Origin: Mesorhizobium sp. B2-3-12 | Lineage (GTDB): Bacteria; Pseudomonadota; Alphaproteobacteria; Rhizobiales; Rhizobiaceae | NCBI RefSeq assembly: GCF_006442205.1 | Contig: NZ_VFVR01000008.1 | Coordinates: 272,218 to 336,217, forward strand | Direction of reading: 5' to 3' | DNA: 64,000 nucleotides | Shown here: positions 24,774 through 33,600 of the stretch, piece by piece | Layout: every line of letters begins with the position of its first letter | Position numbering within the stretch: position 1 is the stretch's first letter | Notes under the pieces: generated by a model | Databases searched by the model: none | Told to the model about the DNA's origin: nothing | What the model saw: the letters and a program-made list of their open reading frames with translations, nothing else | Made by a program: the position numbers and the translations under genes

Positions 24774-24860
24774 GGCCGACAGCACGCACGAACGTCCAAG
24801 ACGATCCTCACGCCCTGCCATACCGTCCTTCGCACGAAAGGCTCATGGGCGGAGGATCGG

Positions 24861-25487
24861 ATGGCCGGCCTGCTTGTTTCGCAACCCGAGCTTTGGCGCC
24901 AACTGCTCGCGTTGCTGCTGGCCGCCACCGTCGTCATGGGCAGTCCGGGGCCGGCGACGATAAGCGTCACCGCCGTCGGCGCCGCCTTCGGCCTGCGCGA
25001 TTCGCTGCGTTACACCGGCGGCATCGTCGTGGGCACGATCGCCGTGCTGCTGGTGGTGGCGACCGGGGTCATGGCGGCGCTTGCCTCCATGCCGAAGCTG
25101 GCGCCGTTGCTGGTTGTCGCGTCCGCGGCCTACATCCTCTATCTCGCTTTCAAGATCGCCACGGCGCCGCCGCTGGCGGCACGTGCCGCCGAGGGTTCGC
25201 GCCCGACATGGCTGGCCGGGTTTCTGCTGGCGGTCGCCAATCCCAAGGCCTATGTGGCGATCGCCGCCGTGTTCGCCGGCGCCTCGTCGAGAGACGGCGG
25301 TGTCGAACTCGACGCGCGGACGAAACTGACGGTTCTCGCGGCGATGATCGTCGTCATCCACGCCGTGTGGCTTCTTGCCGGTGCGGCGTTCGCGCGCTTC
25401 CTGCGCAGGCCCGTCGCCTCGCGGATCATCAACCTCTTCTTCGCGGCGACGCTGGTGCTGACCACGGTGCTGGCGGTGTACGGTTGA
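24861..25487 (+). CDS. LysE/RhtB-family amino acid exporter
   Basis: A 208-residue membrane protein with about six helices. The segment VVMGSPGPATISVTAVGAAFGLR is the LysE/RhtB signature after the first helix, and FLLAVANPKAYVAI follows in the middle. The family exports amino acids such as homoserine, threonine or lysine; the substrate here is not known. A strong GGAGGA lies 6 bp before the ATG. It converges on the acyltransferase gene, with only 12 bp between stops. Confidence 0.88.
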   Translation: MAGLLVSQPELWRQLLALLLAATVVMGSPGPATISVTAVGAAFGLRDSLRYTGGIVVGTIAVLLVVATGVMAALASMPKLAPLLVVASAAYILYLAFKIATAPPLAARAAEGSRPTWLAGFLLAVANPKAYVAIAAVFAGASSRDGGVELDARTKLTVLAAMIVVIHAVWLLAGAAFARFLRRPVASRIINLFFAATLVLTTVLAVYG

Positions 25488-25499
25488 CGGCCTGGGCCT

Positions 25500-26288
25500 T
25501 CAGGTCTTCGCGCCGAGCTCCCGAAGGCGCTTGACCGCGGTCGGTGGCAAGGCCGGTGGGTTTGGTGCGCGCGATGCCTCGACGAGAAGCTGGTCGCAGG
25601 CAGCCTCGGTCTCGCCGATCAGCCGCGCCATGAACTCGTCCTTGCCCAGACCTGGCGGAATGGGCGGCAGGAACCGCGCCTTTATGGTGCCGGGATAGCG
25701 CAGGAATTTGCGGCGCGGCCAATAGAGGCCGGCGACATGGGCTACCGGAACCACCGGCACGCCAAGCTGCGCGTAGATCTCGACGATGCCGTATTTGTAG
25801 GCCGGTTCGTCGCCAGGCGCCCGGCGCGTGCCTTCGGGATAGATGATCAGCTGGCGCGGGTTGCGCGCCATCTCTTCCCTGGTCGCGGCGACCACGGCTT
25901 TCAAGGCCTTGGAGCGGCTGCCGCGATGCACCGGGATCATCCGCATCTTCAGGATGTACCAGCCGAAGAACGGGATCCAGGTCAGCTCGCGCTTCAGGAT
26001 GTAGAGCGGGTCCTGAAGGAAAGGAAAGAAGGCGATCGCGTCCCAGAATGACTGATGTTTCGGCGCCAGGATGAAGGACCCCTCGGGCAGGTTTTCCTGT
26101 CCGGTGATCTCGTTCTTCGTGCCGGCGATCTTGTCGTAGAGCCACATCGAAGTGCGCGACCAGAATTTCGGCACGAACCAGGCGCGGTGGCGCGGCGACA
26201 GGAAATAGTAGGGGGTCCAGAGGATCATCTGGACGATCAGATTGACGTAGAAGACGAAATTGAACGCCAGCGATCTGACATAGAGCAT
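25500..26288 (-). CDS. Lysophospholipid/1-acylglycerol-3-phosphate acyltransferase
   Basis: A 262-residue PlsC-type acyltransferase. An N-terminal hydrophobic helix (SLAFNFVFYVNLIVQMILWT) anchors it. The catalytic H(X)4D is in APKHQSFWDAIAF near residue 76, and the substrate-binding YPEGTRR is near residue 150, with VPVVPVAHVAG after it. It acylates lysophosphatidate in phospholipid synthesis. In related genomes it stands near ydcF and ftsX; here a LysR gene and a flavin-fold gene lie between. Confidence 0.9.
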   Translation of the reverse strand: MLYVRSLAFNFVFYVNLIVQMILWTPYYFLSPRHRAWFVPKFWSRTSMWLYDKIAGTKNEITGQENLPEGSFILAPKHQSFWDAIAFFPFLQDPLYILKRELTWIPFFGWYILKMRMIPVHRGSRSKALKAVVAATREEMARNPRQLIIYPEGTRRAPGDEPAYKYGIVEIYAQLGVPVVPVAHVAGLYWPRRKFLRYPGTIKARFLPPIPPGLGKDEFMARLIGETEAACDQLLVEASRAPNPPALPPTAVKRLRELGAKT

Positions 26289-26365
26289 GGGGGAGGTCCG
26301 GTGAGGAGGTGTGCGTTGGTTACACTAAGCGCGCAAAAAAAGGAAACGGTGCGATGCTGCCCATC

Positions 26366-27271
26366 CTACCAGGTCGCGCGAGCCAGGCGTTTCCTCAGGC
26401 GTGGGGCGGCAAAGTCGAGGAAGGCGCGCAGTTTCACCGGCAGCCGGCCCTGGCCCTCATGCACCAGGTTTACCGGCCAGGGCTCGGCTTCGAACTCCCT
26501 GAGCACGGAGCGCAGTGTTCCTGATCGTACTGCCGCGACGATCTGGTAGGAAAGCACCCGCGTCAATCCGACACCGTTGATCGCCGCATCGATCGCCGCC
26601 TCGGCGGTGTTGACCCTGAGCCTCGAGCGGACCGGCACGGCAAGATCAGCCCTGTCCACCGCGAAGGTCCAGGTGGCGGGTGAGCCAAGGCTTTCGAAGG
26701 CGATGCAGCTATGGGTCTCAAGATCTCCCGGGACCCGGGGAATGCCGTGCGCGGCCAGATAGGCCGGGCTTGCGCAGACGACATGACCGATCGAGCCGAC
26801 CCTGATGGCGACCATGCGCGAATCCGGCAGCCTGCCGATGCGAACGGCGAGGTCGATATGATCCTCGGCCAGCTGGCTTATCCTGTCGCCGAGCGTGAGG
26901 CGGATATCCACCAGGGGATAGGCGGCGAGGAATTCGGTGACGACCGGCAGCACGTGAAGGCGGCCGAAGACGATCGGCGCGGTGATGATCAGTTCTCCGG
27001 TCGGGGCGCTGTATTCGCCGCCGGCGGTGCGTTCGGCGTCGCCGACCTCGTCGAGAATGCGGCGGCAGGCCGCGAGATAGGCGTGGCCCGCGTCGGTCAG
27101 CGTCAGCCGCCGCGTCGTACGGTTCAACAGCCGGGTCTTCAGATGCCGCTCCAGTTCGGAGACTTTGCGGCTGACCGTTGCGAGCGGAACGCCCGAACGG
27201 CGTGCGGCAGCGGAAAGGCTGCCATCTTCCACCGCCGCGACGAAAAGGGACATGGCTTCGAGGCGATCCAT
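26366..27271 (-). CDS. LysR-family transcriptional regulator
   Basis: A 301-residue regulator starting MDRLEAMSLFVAAVEDGS at ATG 27271. The N-terminal winged helix-turn-helix (LSAAARRSGVPLATVSRKVSELE) is followed by an effector domain of the LysR substrate-binding type. It is divergent from the pyridoxamine-oxidase-like gene at 27432 and is the probable controller of it, since LysR genes commonly lie opposite their target. The inducer is unknown. Confidence 0.9.
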   Translation of the reverse strand: MDRLEAMSLFVAAVEDGSLSAAARRSGVPLATVSRKVSELERHLKTRLLNRTTRRLTLTDAGHAYLAACRRILDEVGDAERTAGGEYSAPTGELIITAPIVFGRLHVLPVVTEFLAAYPLVDIRLTLGDRISQLAEDHIDLAVRIGRLPDSRMVAIRVGSIGHVVCASPAYLAAHGIPRVPGDLETHSCIAFESLGSPATWTFAVDRADLAVPVRSRLRVNTAEAAIDAAINGVGLTRVLSYQIVAAVRSGTLRSVLREFEAEPWPVNLVHEGQGRLPVKLRAFLDFAAPRLRKRLARATW

Positions 27272-27431
27272 CGTTCTTCCGGAAAATGGAAGGGAGGGTT
27301 GCGAGTATGACATCTACATTCGCAATATGGAAGGTCGCATATGGGTGGGGTGCAAACGCCGCCAGTGGGCGAGCGATGATTCGCGCCGTCGGAGCTCGGG
27401 CTCCGGGGATGTCGCATGCCAGGAGGTTTCG

Positions 27432-28064
27432 ATGAACATGCACGCCTTTGCCAGCGATGTCGCCTTCACGCCGACGATCAAGGCGATCCAGGCGCGCAAG
27501 GGTTCGCGCCAGTCCTATGCCCGCGTCGAGGAGCGCGGCGGCTGGCAATCGGCGATCACACCGGACCTTGCCGCTTTCATCGAAATGCAGACCAGCGTCT
27601 TCCTGTCGACCGCCAATGGCGATGGTCAGCCCTATATCCAGCACCGTGGCGGGCCTGCCGGCTTTCTCAGGGTGCTGGATGAAAAGACGATCGGCTTCGC
27701 GGATTTTCTAGGCAATAAGCAGTTCATCACCCAGGGCAATCTGGCCGACAATCCGAGGGCCTTCCTGTTCCTGATCGATTATATGACGCGCCAGCGCATC
27801 AAGATCTGGGGTACGGCCCGTGTCGTCGAGGATGACCCTGAGTTGACGGCGAGGCTGATGCCTCAGGACTACAGAGCGCGGCCCGAGCAGGTCATCCTGT
27901 TGACCGCCTCGGCCTGGGATGCCAATTGCCCGCAGCACATACCGCAGCGTTTCGAGGCAGCCGATGTGGCAGCGGCACTTGGCGAGCGCGACCGGCGCAT
28001 TCAGCACCTCGAGCAGGAGATCGCACGTCTCAAGGGAATCTCGGGGGCTGCCGCCAAGGAATGA
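27432..28064 (+). CDS. Pyridoxamine 5'-phosphate oxidase-family (FMN-binding split-barrel) protein
   Basis: A 210-residue protein starting at ATG 27432 with AGGAGG six bases upstream, excluding a long open extension over the divergent LysR gene. The split-barrel core includes MQTSVFLSTANGDGQPYIQHRGGP and LGNKQFITQGNLADNPRAFLF. It likely binds FMN or heme; the substrate is not known. The C-terminus ends in a helix with coiled-coil character (ERDRRIQHLEQEIARLKGI). It is divergent from a LysR gene that may control it. Confidence 0.85.
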   Translation: MNMHAFASDVAFTPTIKAIQARKGSRQSYARVEERGGWQSAITPDLAAFIEMQTSVFLSTANGDGQPYIQHRGGPAGFLRVLDEKTIGFADFLGNKQFITQGNLADNPRAFLFLIDYMTRQRIKIWGTARVVEDDPELTARLMPQDYRARPEQVILLTASAWDANCPQHIPQRFEAADVAAALGERDRRIQHLEQEIARLKGISGAAAKE

Positions 28065-28071
28065 CGCGGGA

Positions 28072-28797
28072 TCAGCCGCCGGCCGCGGTTTCGGCCAGCG
28101 CGATGCCGTCGGGCGTCGGCTTCACCGGCACGATGCCACGTGCCAGCGCCAGCAGATATTTGGTGTATTCGGTGAACAGCACGCGCAACGCCTGCGGCTT
28201 GGTCAGCCAGCCGCCATTGTCGAGGTTGGAATTGACCACCGGATAGGGCTCCAGCTTGGCACCATGCAGCAGTCGGCCCATCTCCAGCAGGCTGCGCGGC
28301 ATGTGATAGTTGTTGGTGACGAGGATCACCGTGCCATAGGCATGGTTTTCCACCCATTTGGCGCTTTCCTCGGCATTGCCGATCGTGTCGAGCGCAGCGC
28401 GATCGATGTCGACGCAGCAGGAAAACAGCTTCTTGTCGCCGCCGGTCGCCGCCTGAAGCTGGCGGCGGCTGGCGGAGGGATGCACACCGCTGATCAAGAG
28501 CCGCGCGCCCTTGCCGGACGCCAGCAGCTCCATCGCGGCGTCGAGGCGCGATTGCCCGCCGGTGAGCACGATGATGGCATCGGCCTTGGCCGGATTGGCA
28601 GGCGTGGCCAGATGGCTGACCTTGTTGGCGAACCAGCCAAAGCCACCGGCAAACAAGGTCGCGAGAATGAGGAGTGACAGAGCGGACATCCGCAGAGCGG
28701 TCTTTAAACGGCTAATCCGGGGGTGGCCGCGCCAACGGGCAACCACCACTGGCATCTGTCCAGCCGTTCCGGTCGAATCCCGCACGTCCATGACCAT
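28072..28797 (-). CDS. YdcF/ElyC-family (DUF218) membrane protein
   Basis: A 241-residue protein with one membrane helix (ALSLLILATLFAGGFGWF, about residues 38-55) and a DUF218 domain: ADAIIVLTGGQSRLDAAMELL, RLLISGVHP, and NAEESAKWV ... VILVTNNYHMPRS. ElyC, a relative, affects envelope carrier lipids; the role here is unknown. The start is ATG 28797 or 28791. It lies downstream of ftsEX on the same strand, a common rhizobial order that suggests an envelope role. Confidence 0.85.
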   Translation of the reverse strand: MVMDVRDSTGTAGQMPVVVARWRGHPRISRLKTALRMSALSLLILATLFAGGFGWFANKVSHLATPANPAKADAIIVLTGGQSRLDAAMELLASGKGARLLISGVHPSASRRQLQAATGGDKKLFSCCVDIDRAALDTIGNAEESAKWVENHAYGTVILVTNNYHMPRSLLEMGRLLHGAKLEPYPVVNSNLDNGGWLTKPQALRVLFTEYTKYLLALARGIVPVKPTPDGIALAETAAGG

Positions 28798-28916
28798 ATG
28801 GTTAATCCCGAAATACGGCCTTTGATAGGTGAAAGATGCACTTTGCGTTACGCGAATTCTCCATCCGTGATCGCCCCCTTTTCATCGACGCCGTCTAAGC
28901 AAGAACGTATCTCTTT

Positions 28917-29903
28917 TCATGCGTCGGGCTGGCGAACGTCGATGTCGCTGAGATAGGCGACGACCGTGGCGTGCGAGGTCGCCGCCGTCAGCGCGCCGAT
29001 CACCAGCACCATCAGGACGACACCCGCGTAACCCGCCGAGCCGATGGCGAAATTGCCGAACAAAGCCGTTGCCTGATCGGCCTGCGGCGTTGCCATGTTG
29101 CGCGACGACCACCAGGAAAACACGATGAAGACGAGCACCGCCGCAGCGCCGCCGGCGGCCGCGCCCTTCATGCCGGTGACCAGGAAATGGCGGCGGAATT
29201 CGCGCGCGATGAAGGCCGCCTCGGCGCCGACGAAATGCAGCACCTCGATGATGTGGCCATTGCCGGCCATGGCGCCACGGGTCGCGAACACCACCGTCAG
29301 CACGGTCGCCGATAGCATCAGGGCCAGAACGGCGATGCCTATGGTCACCGTGGTGCGGGCCATGGCGACCAGCCGGTCGACCCAGGTGCGGTGGTCGTCG
29401 AGCGATGCGCTCGGCAGTTTCGGCGTGATCGCGGCGCGCATGGCGGCGAAGTCGGGCGGACTGGTCTCGTCGATGGTGACGATGATCAGCCGCGGCACCG
29501 GCAGGTCGTCGATGTTGAGGCCCGAACCCAGCCACGGCTCCAGCAGCCTTGCGGTCGCTTCGCGGTCGATGATCCGGGTCGACTTCACGCCGGGAAATTC
29601 GCCGGCGATCCGCGAGGCCTGGGTAAGGGCCGCCTCCATGTCGAGTCCGTCGGCCGGCTTGATCTGGATCGTCGCCTCGCGCGAAATCTGGTTCTCCCAG
29701 ACCGAGGCTGTGTCGCGTACCAGCGTCACGGCGCCGAAGGTCAGGCAGGACAGGAAGGTCATGATGGCGATGACCAGCACCAAAGCGCGACCGGCAATGT
29801 TCTGCGCCGGCACGATCGGCGCCATCTTGCGTTGTGCGCGCGGCCTCGCCTCGACCGCCTCGGCATCCTGCTCCTCGAAATGGTCCGCCGATAGGTCAGT
29901 CAT
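28917..29903 (-). CDS. ftsX: Cell division protein FtsX
   Basis: A 328-residue integral membrane protein. A cytoplasmic N-terminus is followed by a first helix (ALVLVIAIMTFLSCLTFGAVTL), a periplasmic domain (about residues 65-175) that in other bacteria activates peptidoglycan hydrolases, and three further helices. FtsX couples with the ATPase FtsE at the septum. Its ATG overlaps the ftsE stop by 8 bp. Confidence 0.9.
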   Translation of the reverse strand: MTDLSADHFEEQDAEAVEARPRAQRKMAPIVPAQNIAGRALVLVIAIMTFLSCLTFGAVTLVRDTASVWENQISREATIQIKPADGLDMEAALTQASRIAGEFPGVKSTRIIDREATARLLEPWLGSGLNIDDLPVPRLIIVTIDETSPPDFAAMRAAITPKLPSASLDDHRTWVDRLVAMARTTVTIGIAVLALMLSATVLTVVFATRGAMAGNGHIIEVLHFVGAEAAFIAREFRRHFLVTGMKGAAAGGAAAVLVFIVFSWWSSRNMATPQADQATALFGNFAIGSAGYAGVVLMVLVIGALTAATSHATVVAYLSDIDVRQPDA

Positions 29904-30555
29904 AGGTATCCAGCCTTCCGCCGGCCAGAATCATGCGGCGCGCGTCGACCTGTTCCATCAGGCCGAGGTCGTGAGTAGCGATCACCACCGCGGTGCCGAG
30001 GCGATTGAGCTCGATGAACAGCCTGAGCAGGCGCCGCGCCAGCGGCGGATCAACATTGCCGGTCGGTTCGTCGGCAAGCAGGATTTCGGGCTGCTCGATC
30101 AGGGCGCGGGCGATCGCGGCGCGCTGCTTCTCGCCGCCCGACAGCACCGGCGGCAGCACATGCATGCGCTCGCCCAGCCCCACCCATTTCAACAGCTCGG
30201 TGACGTCGGTGCGGTAGCTCGCTTCCTCGCGCCCGCGCACGCGCAGCGGCAGCGCGACGTTTTCGTAGGTTGTCATGTGGTCGAGCAGGCGAAAATCCTG
30301 GAACACCACGCCGATGCGGCGGCGCAGGTGCGGCAGTTCGGTGCGTGAGATGCGCGAGCGGTCCTTGCCGAAGATGGTGATCAGCCCGCGCGTCGGCTTC
30401 AGCGACATGAACAAAAGGCGCAGCAACGTCGACTTGCCGGCGCCCGAAGGCCCGCTCAGGAACTGGAAGGAGCGCTCCGGTATGTGCAGGGAGATGTCGC
30501 GGAGGATTTCCGGACCCATGCCATAGCGGAGGCCGACATTTTCGAAGCGAATCAA
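29896..30555 (-). CDS. ftsE: Cell division ATP-binding protein FtsE
   Basis: A 219-residue ABC ATPase. Walker A GPSGAGKST is near residue 35, the signature LSGGEKQR near 138, Walker B ILLADEPTGNVD near 158, and the switch His in IATHDLGLM. The sequence MIRFENVGLRYGMGPEILRDIS is typical of FtsE. It powers FtsX during septal cell-wall hydrolysis. A perfect CtrA box lies 70-85 bp upstream of its start. Confidence 0.95.
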   Translation of the reverse strand: MIRFENVGLRYGMGPEILRDISLHIPERSFQFLSGPSGAGKSTLLRLLFMSLKPTRGLITIFGKDRSRISRTELPHLRRRIGVVFQDFRLLDHMTTYENVALPLRVRGREEASYRTDVTELLKWVGLGERMHVLPPVLSGGEKQRAAIARALIEQPEILLADEPTGNVDPPLARRLLRLFIELNRLGTAVVIATHDLGLMEQVDARRMILAGGRLDTYD

Positions 30556-30624
30556 TTTCGACGACCTGAGATTCCGGGTGGCGGCGAGCCAGCCTGTTCT
30601 GGAAAAAGACCATCGGCCCGCATG

Positions 30625-30640
30625 GTTAACCGGCGGTTAA
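30625..30640 (-). promoter_or_regulatory. CtrA-type binding site before ftsE
   Basis: On the minus strand positions 30640-30625 read TTAACCGCCGGTTAAC, an exact match to the CtrA consensus TTAA-N7-TTAAC. It lies 70-85 bp upstream of the ftsE ATG and 109-124 bp upstream of the divergent gene at 30749. CtrA, the alphaproteobacterial cell-cycle regulator, is thus a candidate controller of one or both. Confidence 0.6.
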
Positions 30641-30748
30641 TTCCTGGGTTGTTTCGGCTCGTCACGAGGGCTCCGGTGGGGAAGCGTTAACCATTTGTGT
30701 TTACGCAAAAGAAACGAAAAGCGAACGTGCTGCAATGCTGGGGCCATC

Positions 30749-31390
30749 ATGGCTGAGGAACGAACCGCGCGCCCGGTTTCCGGCGAAATCATGACCGAAC
30801 CGCCCGCAATTGCCATGGCGGAGCGGATCGTGCGCGGTCCGGCGGCCGATGTCATCGATGCGGACTACGTCGTCATGTCGCGGCCCGTCCCACCGGTGGA
30901 AAACGCTTCGCCCCCGCCGCGCCTGATTGTCACCCCGCCCATCGAGGGCATGGACATGCTGCGCAAGCCGGAAGCGCCGGCGGAGAGGCCGCCGGCCTCG
31001 CGCGGCGGTCCGATCTTCTGGATCGCCGGCGTCGGTGCCGCCCTTGCCGCCTTCTGGGTCTCGGGCGGCCATGCGCTGATGCGCCAGGCGCCGTTCCTCG
31101 GCGGCGCGCAAGCGTCGGCGCTGACCATTTCAGGCGTCACCTCCCGCGTCGACGCCTCGGGCCCTAAGCCGGTGCTGTTCGTCGATGGCGAGGCCGCCAA
31201 TGACGGAACGGGCCTCGCGACCATGCCGCCGCTCGAAATCCGGGTGACGGGCAATGACGGGCAAACAATCCGCTATACGTTGGGGACATCCGGCCGTTCG
31301 CTGGCATCGGGCGAAAGATTCGGCTTTGCCAGCCGGCTCGACGTGCCTAAGAACGGGGTCAAGACCGTTTTGGTCACTTTCGCCGAGTAG
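30749..31390 (+). CDS. Conserved membrane-anchored hypothetical protein
   Basis: A 213-residue protein starting at ATG 30749 (MAEERTARPVSG). A proline-rich N-terminus is followed by a single helix (IFWIAGVGAALAAFWVSGG, about residues 92-110) and a periplasmic domain with ALTISGVTSRVDASG and FGFASRLDVPKNGVKTVLVTF. This resembles DUF3426-type domains that usually follow a zinc-ribbon; no zinc-ribbon cysteines are seen here. The function is unknown. It lies between ftsE (divergent) and hpt (24 bp downstream), as in other Rhizobiales. Confidence 0.7.
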   Translation: MAEERTARPVSGEIMTEPPAIAMAERIVRGPAADVIDADYVVMSRPVPPVENASPPPRLIVTPPIEGMDMLRKPEAPAERPPASRGGPIFWIAGVGAALAAFWVSGGHALMRQAPFLGGAQASALTISGVTSRVDASGPKPVLFVDGEAANDGTGLATMPPLEIRVTGNDGQTIRYTLGTSGRSLASGERFGFASRLDVPKNGVKTVLVTFAE

Positions 31391-31413
31391 GCGACCACTG
31401 GGGAAGACCAGCA

Positions 31414-31956
31414 ATGCCCATCGTACGCGACAAGGACATCGAAGTCCTGTTTTCCGCGTCGGCGATCGCGCGCCGCAATCTCGAACTCGCCAAGGAGATC
31501 GCCGAACACGATTACCATGATCTGCTGGTGATTTCGGTGCTGAAAGGCTCGTTCATCTTCGCCGCCGATCTGATCCGCGCCATGCACGATGTCGGCTTGT
31601 CGCCGGAAGTCGAGTTCATCTTCATCTCCAGCTATGGCGCCGGCACCACCAGCGGCGAGGTGAGGGTGCTGCGCGACATCGACAACGAGGTTGCCGGCCG
31701 TGATGTGCTGTTGATCGACGACATCCTCGAATCGGGCAAGACGCTGAGCTTCACCCGCGACCTGATGCTGTCGCGCGGCGCGAAAAGCTGCTCCATCGCC
31801 GTGCTGCTCGACAAGCGCATGCGCCGCCAGACCGCGCTCAACGCCGACTATGTCGGCTTCGACTGCCCCGACTATTTCGTCGTCGGCTACGGCATGGACG
31901 TCGCGCACGCCTTTCGGGAATTGCCGTTCGTGGGTGTCGTGAAAGGCGATGTGTGA
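31414..31956 (+). CDS. hpt: Hypoxanthine phosphoribosyltransferase
   Basis: A 180-residue purine salvage enzyme. VISVLKGSFIFAADL is near residue 40, FIFISSYGAGT near 69, and the PRPP loop VLLIDDILESGKTL near 98, all typical of the Hpt/Hgprt type. It converts hypoxanthine and guanine with PRPP to nucleotides. It follows the membrane-anchored hypothetical gene and probably shares its promoter. Confidence 0.93.
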   Translation: MPIVRDKDIEVLFSASAIARRNLELAKEIAEHDYHDLLVISVLKGSFIFAADLIRAMHDVGLSPEVEFIFISSYGAGTTSGEVRVLRDIDNEVAGRDVLLIDDILESGKTLSFTRDLMLSRGAKSCSIAVLLDKRMRRQTALNADYVGFDCPDYFVVGYGMDVAHAFRELPFVGVVKGDV

Positions 31957-32001
31957 GGCCAGCACTCCGCACCGGTGAATGCTGAAAAAGGCCTTAACGG
32001 C

Positions 32002-32055
32002 TTCAGGAAAATTAGCCTGGCCTGGCGCCCCGGTTTTCAGGAAAAGTCAACTTTT
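32002..32055 (+). repeat. Direct repeat and small palindrome before the CpdR-like gene
   Basis: TTCAGGAAAA occurs at 32002-32011 and at 32036-32045 (period 34). The second copy runs into the palindrome AAAAGT-CA-ACTTTT (32042-32055), which ends 11 bp before ATG 32067. These may be regulator sites; nothing more is known. Confidence 0.5.
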
Positions 32056-32066
32056 GGCCGCCAAAT

Positions 32067-32447
32067 ATGCCGGCCATGGCAAAGCTTCTGATCGTCGAGG
32101 ACGATGAGTCCGTCCGTACCCTCGCAGCCCGCGCGCTCGAACGCGCCGGCCACGCAATCGATATCGCCGCCGACGGCGCCCAGGGGCTTTCGCTGATCCG
32201 GGCCGCGAACGGCGGATACGATCTCGTCGTCTCCGATATCCGCATGCCCGAGATGGACGGCATCGAGATGGCGATTGCGGCCGCGGCACTTTTCCCGGCG
32301 ATGAAGATCATGCTGATGACCGGCTATGCCGACCAGCGCGAGCGCGCCGAGGAGTTGAACGGAATCATCCTCGATGTCGTGCAAAAACCCTTCACGCTGG
32401 CCGAGATCCGTTCGCGTGTCGAGCAGGCACTGATCTGCTTCGCCTGA
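32067..32447 (+). CDS. Single-domain response regulator, CpdR-like
   Basis: A 126-residue receiver domain without output domain. The acidic pair is in LLIVEDDESVRTL, the phosphorylated Asp in LVVSDIRMPEMDG near residue 54, the Thr in LMTGYADQRERA near 91, and the Lys in VVQKPFTLAEIR near 110. The MTGYADQRERA stretch is typical of CpdR-type regulators, which in alphaproteobacteria direct ClpXP proteolysis during the cell cycle. Orthology to CpdR is probable but not certain. ATG 32067 or 32076 could be used. It is adjacent to the convergent EamA gene with no gap. Confidence 0.78.
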   Translation: MPAMAKLLIVEDDESVRTLAARALERAGHAIDIAADGAQGLSLIRAANGGYDLVVSDIRMPEMDGIEMAIAAAALFPAMKIMLMTGYADQRERAEELNGIILDVVQKPFTLAEIRSRVEQALICFA

Positions 32448-33395
32448 TCAGGCCGGATCCCTGGCGACAAGCACGGGTGCCGCGCTCCCGCGCCGCCCAG
32501 TGTTGAGCGCCAGCAGACCGGCGCCGATGATGAGGGCCGCACCCATCACCGTCGTCGACCTGGGCACCTCGGCAAAGAAGAGGAAGCCCCACAACGGTGA
32601 CCACAGGATGCCGGTATATTCGAAAGTGGCGACGCGGTTGGCCGGCGCCAGCCGGTAGCCCTGCGAGAGCAGGATCATGCCCGCGGAGGCGACGAAACCG
32701 CACGCTGCCATCTTCAGGAAATCCGGCGGTGTCGGCCAGATCCACGGCCTCACCAGGAATTCGAGGCTGGGGTGGACGGCGTGAGTTATGCCGGCAAGAT
32801 GGAACGAGCCGGCGACCACGGCGGCGCCGACGAGATAGGCGCCGTTCTGGTAGAAGGCCATGACGGTGGACGATTCGGTGTCGCCGATCTTGCGGGCCAT
32901 CAATTGCGAGAAGCCGTAGAGCGCCGCCGAGCCCAGCGACAGCAAGGCCGCCCAATCGAACAGCCCGGCGCCTGGACGCACCATCACGACCACACCCAAC
33001 AGTCCAATCAGCACGGTCGCCAGCGTCCGCCAGGAGACGTGTTCGCCGAGATACGGCCCGGCAAGTGCCATGATGAACAACGGCGCCATGAAATAGAGCG
33101 CCACGGCGTCGGCCAGCGGCAGGGCGGCGATGGCCAGGTAATACACCGTGTAGGAGGTGAACTGGATGAAGGCGCGTATCGTCAGCAGGCCGAAGCGCCG
33201 CGACAGGATGGCCCGCAGCCCGACGTCGGCGTGGACGAGAAGGATCAGGATCGGCAAGGCGACGATCGAACGGATCGCCATCACCTCGGTCACCGGATAG
33301 CCGCTCGACACGGCTTTGACCAGCGGATCCTGCAGCGAGAACACCAGCACGCCCAGGCACAGGCTCAGGACGCCGCGCACCATCCTATTCTGCAT
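32448..33395 (-). CDS. EamA/RhaT-type DMT transporter
   Basis: A 315-residue membrane protein with ten helices, starting MQNRMVRGVLSLCLGVLVF at ATG 33395; a longer open frame runs antisense through the divergent LysR gene and is rejected. Conserved features are YLAIAALPLADAVALYFMAPLF in the first EamA half and APANRVATFEYTGILWSPLWG in the second. The substrate is unknown. It is divergent from a LysR gene that may control it. Confidence 0.85.
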   Translation of the reverse strand: MQNRMVRGVLSLCLGVLVFSLQDPLVKAVSSGYPVTEVMAIRSIVALPILILLVHADVGLRAILSRRFGLLTIRAFIQFTSYTVYYLAIAALPLADAVALYFMAPLFIMALAGPYLGEHVSWRTLATVLIGLLGVVVMVRPGAGLFDWAALLSLGSAALYGFSQLMARKIGDTESSTVMAFYQNGAYLVGAAVVAGSFHLAGITHAVHPSLEFLVRPWIWPTPPDFLKMAACGFVASAGMILLSQGYRLAPANRVATFEYTGILWSPLWGFLFFAEVPRSTTVMGAALIIGAGLLALNTGRRGSAAPVLVARDPA

Positions 33396-33531
33396 GCGTT
33401 CAGGCTCCCGTGCGTACGATCCGGCGACCGTCCAGATCAAAAAGAACCCGCCACCGTTTCGGGTAGCGGGCACGAGTGAGGACTCTTTGATTGGTCCGCG
33501 GCCGATTTCGCGGTCGCATATCCAGTGGGTG

Positions 33532-33567
33532 CGGCAACTATCCACTGGCGTTTGACATGTTGCAAAC
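33532..33567. promoter_or_regulatory. Candidate LysR operator between the EamA and LysR genes
   Basis: CCAGTGG (33532-33538) and CCACTGG (33542-33548) form a 7-bp inverted repeat, and GTTTG (33550-33554) is repeated inverted as CAAAC (33563-33567). Both dyads lie 35-70 bp before the LysR start, where autorepressor sites are usual. Confidence 0.4.
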
Positions 33568-33600
33568 GAATTGGAATGATGCCAGCAATCAGATTTTCTT

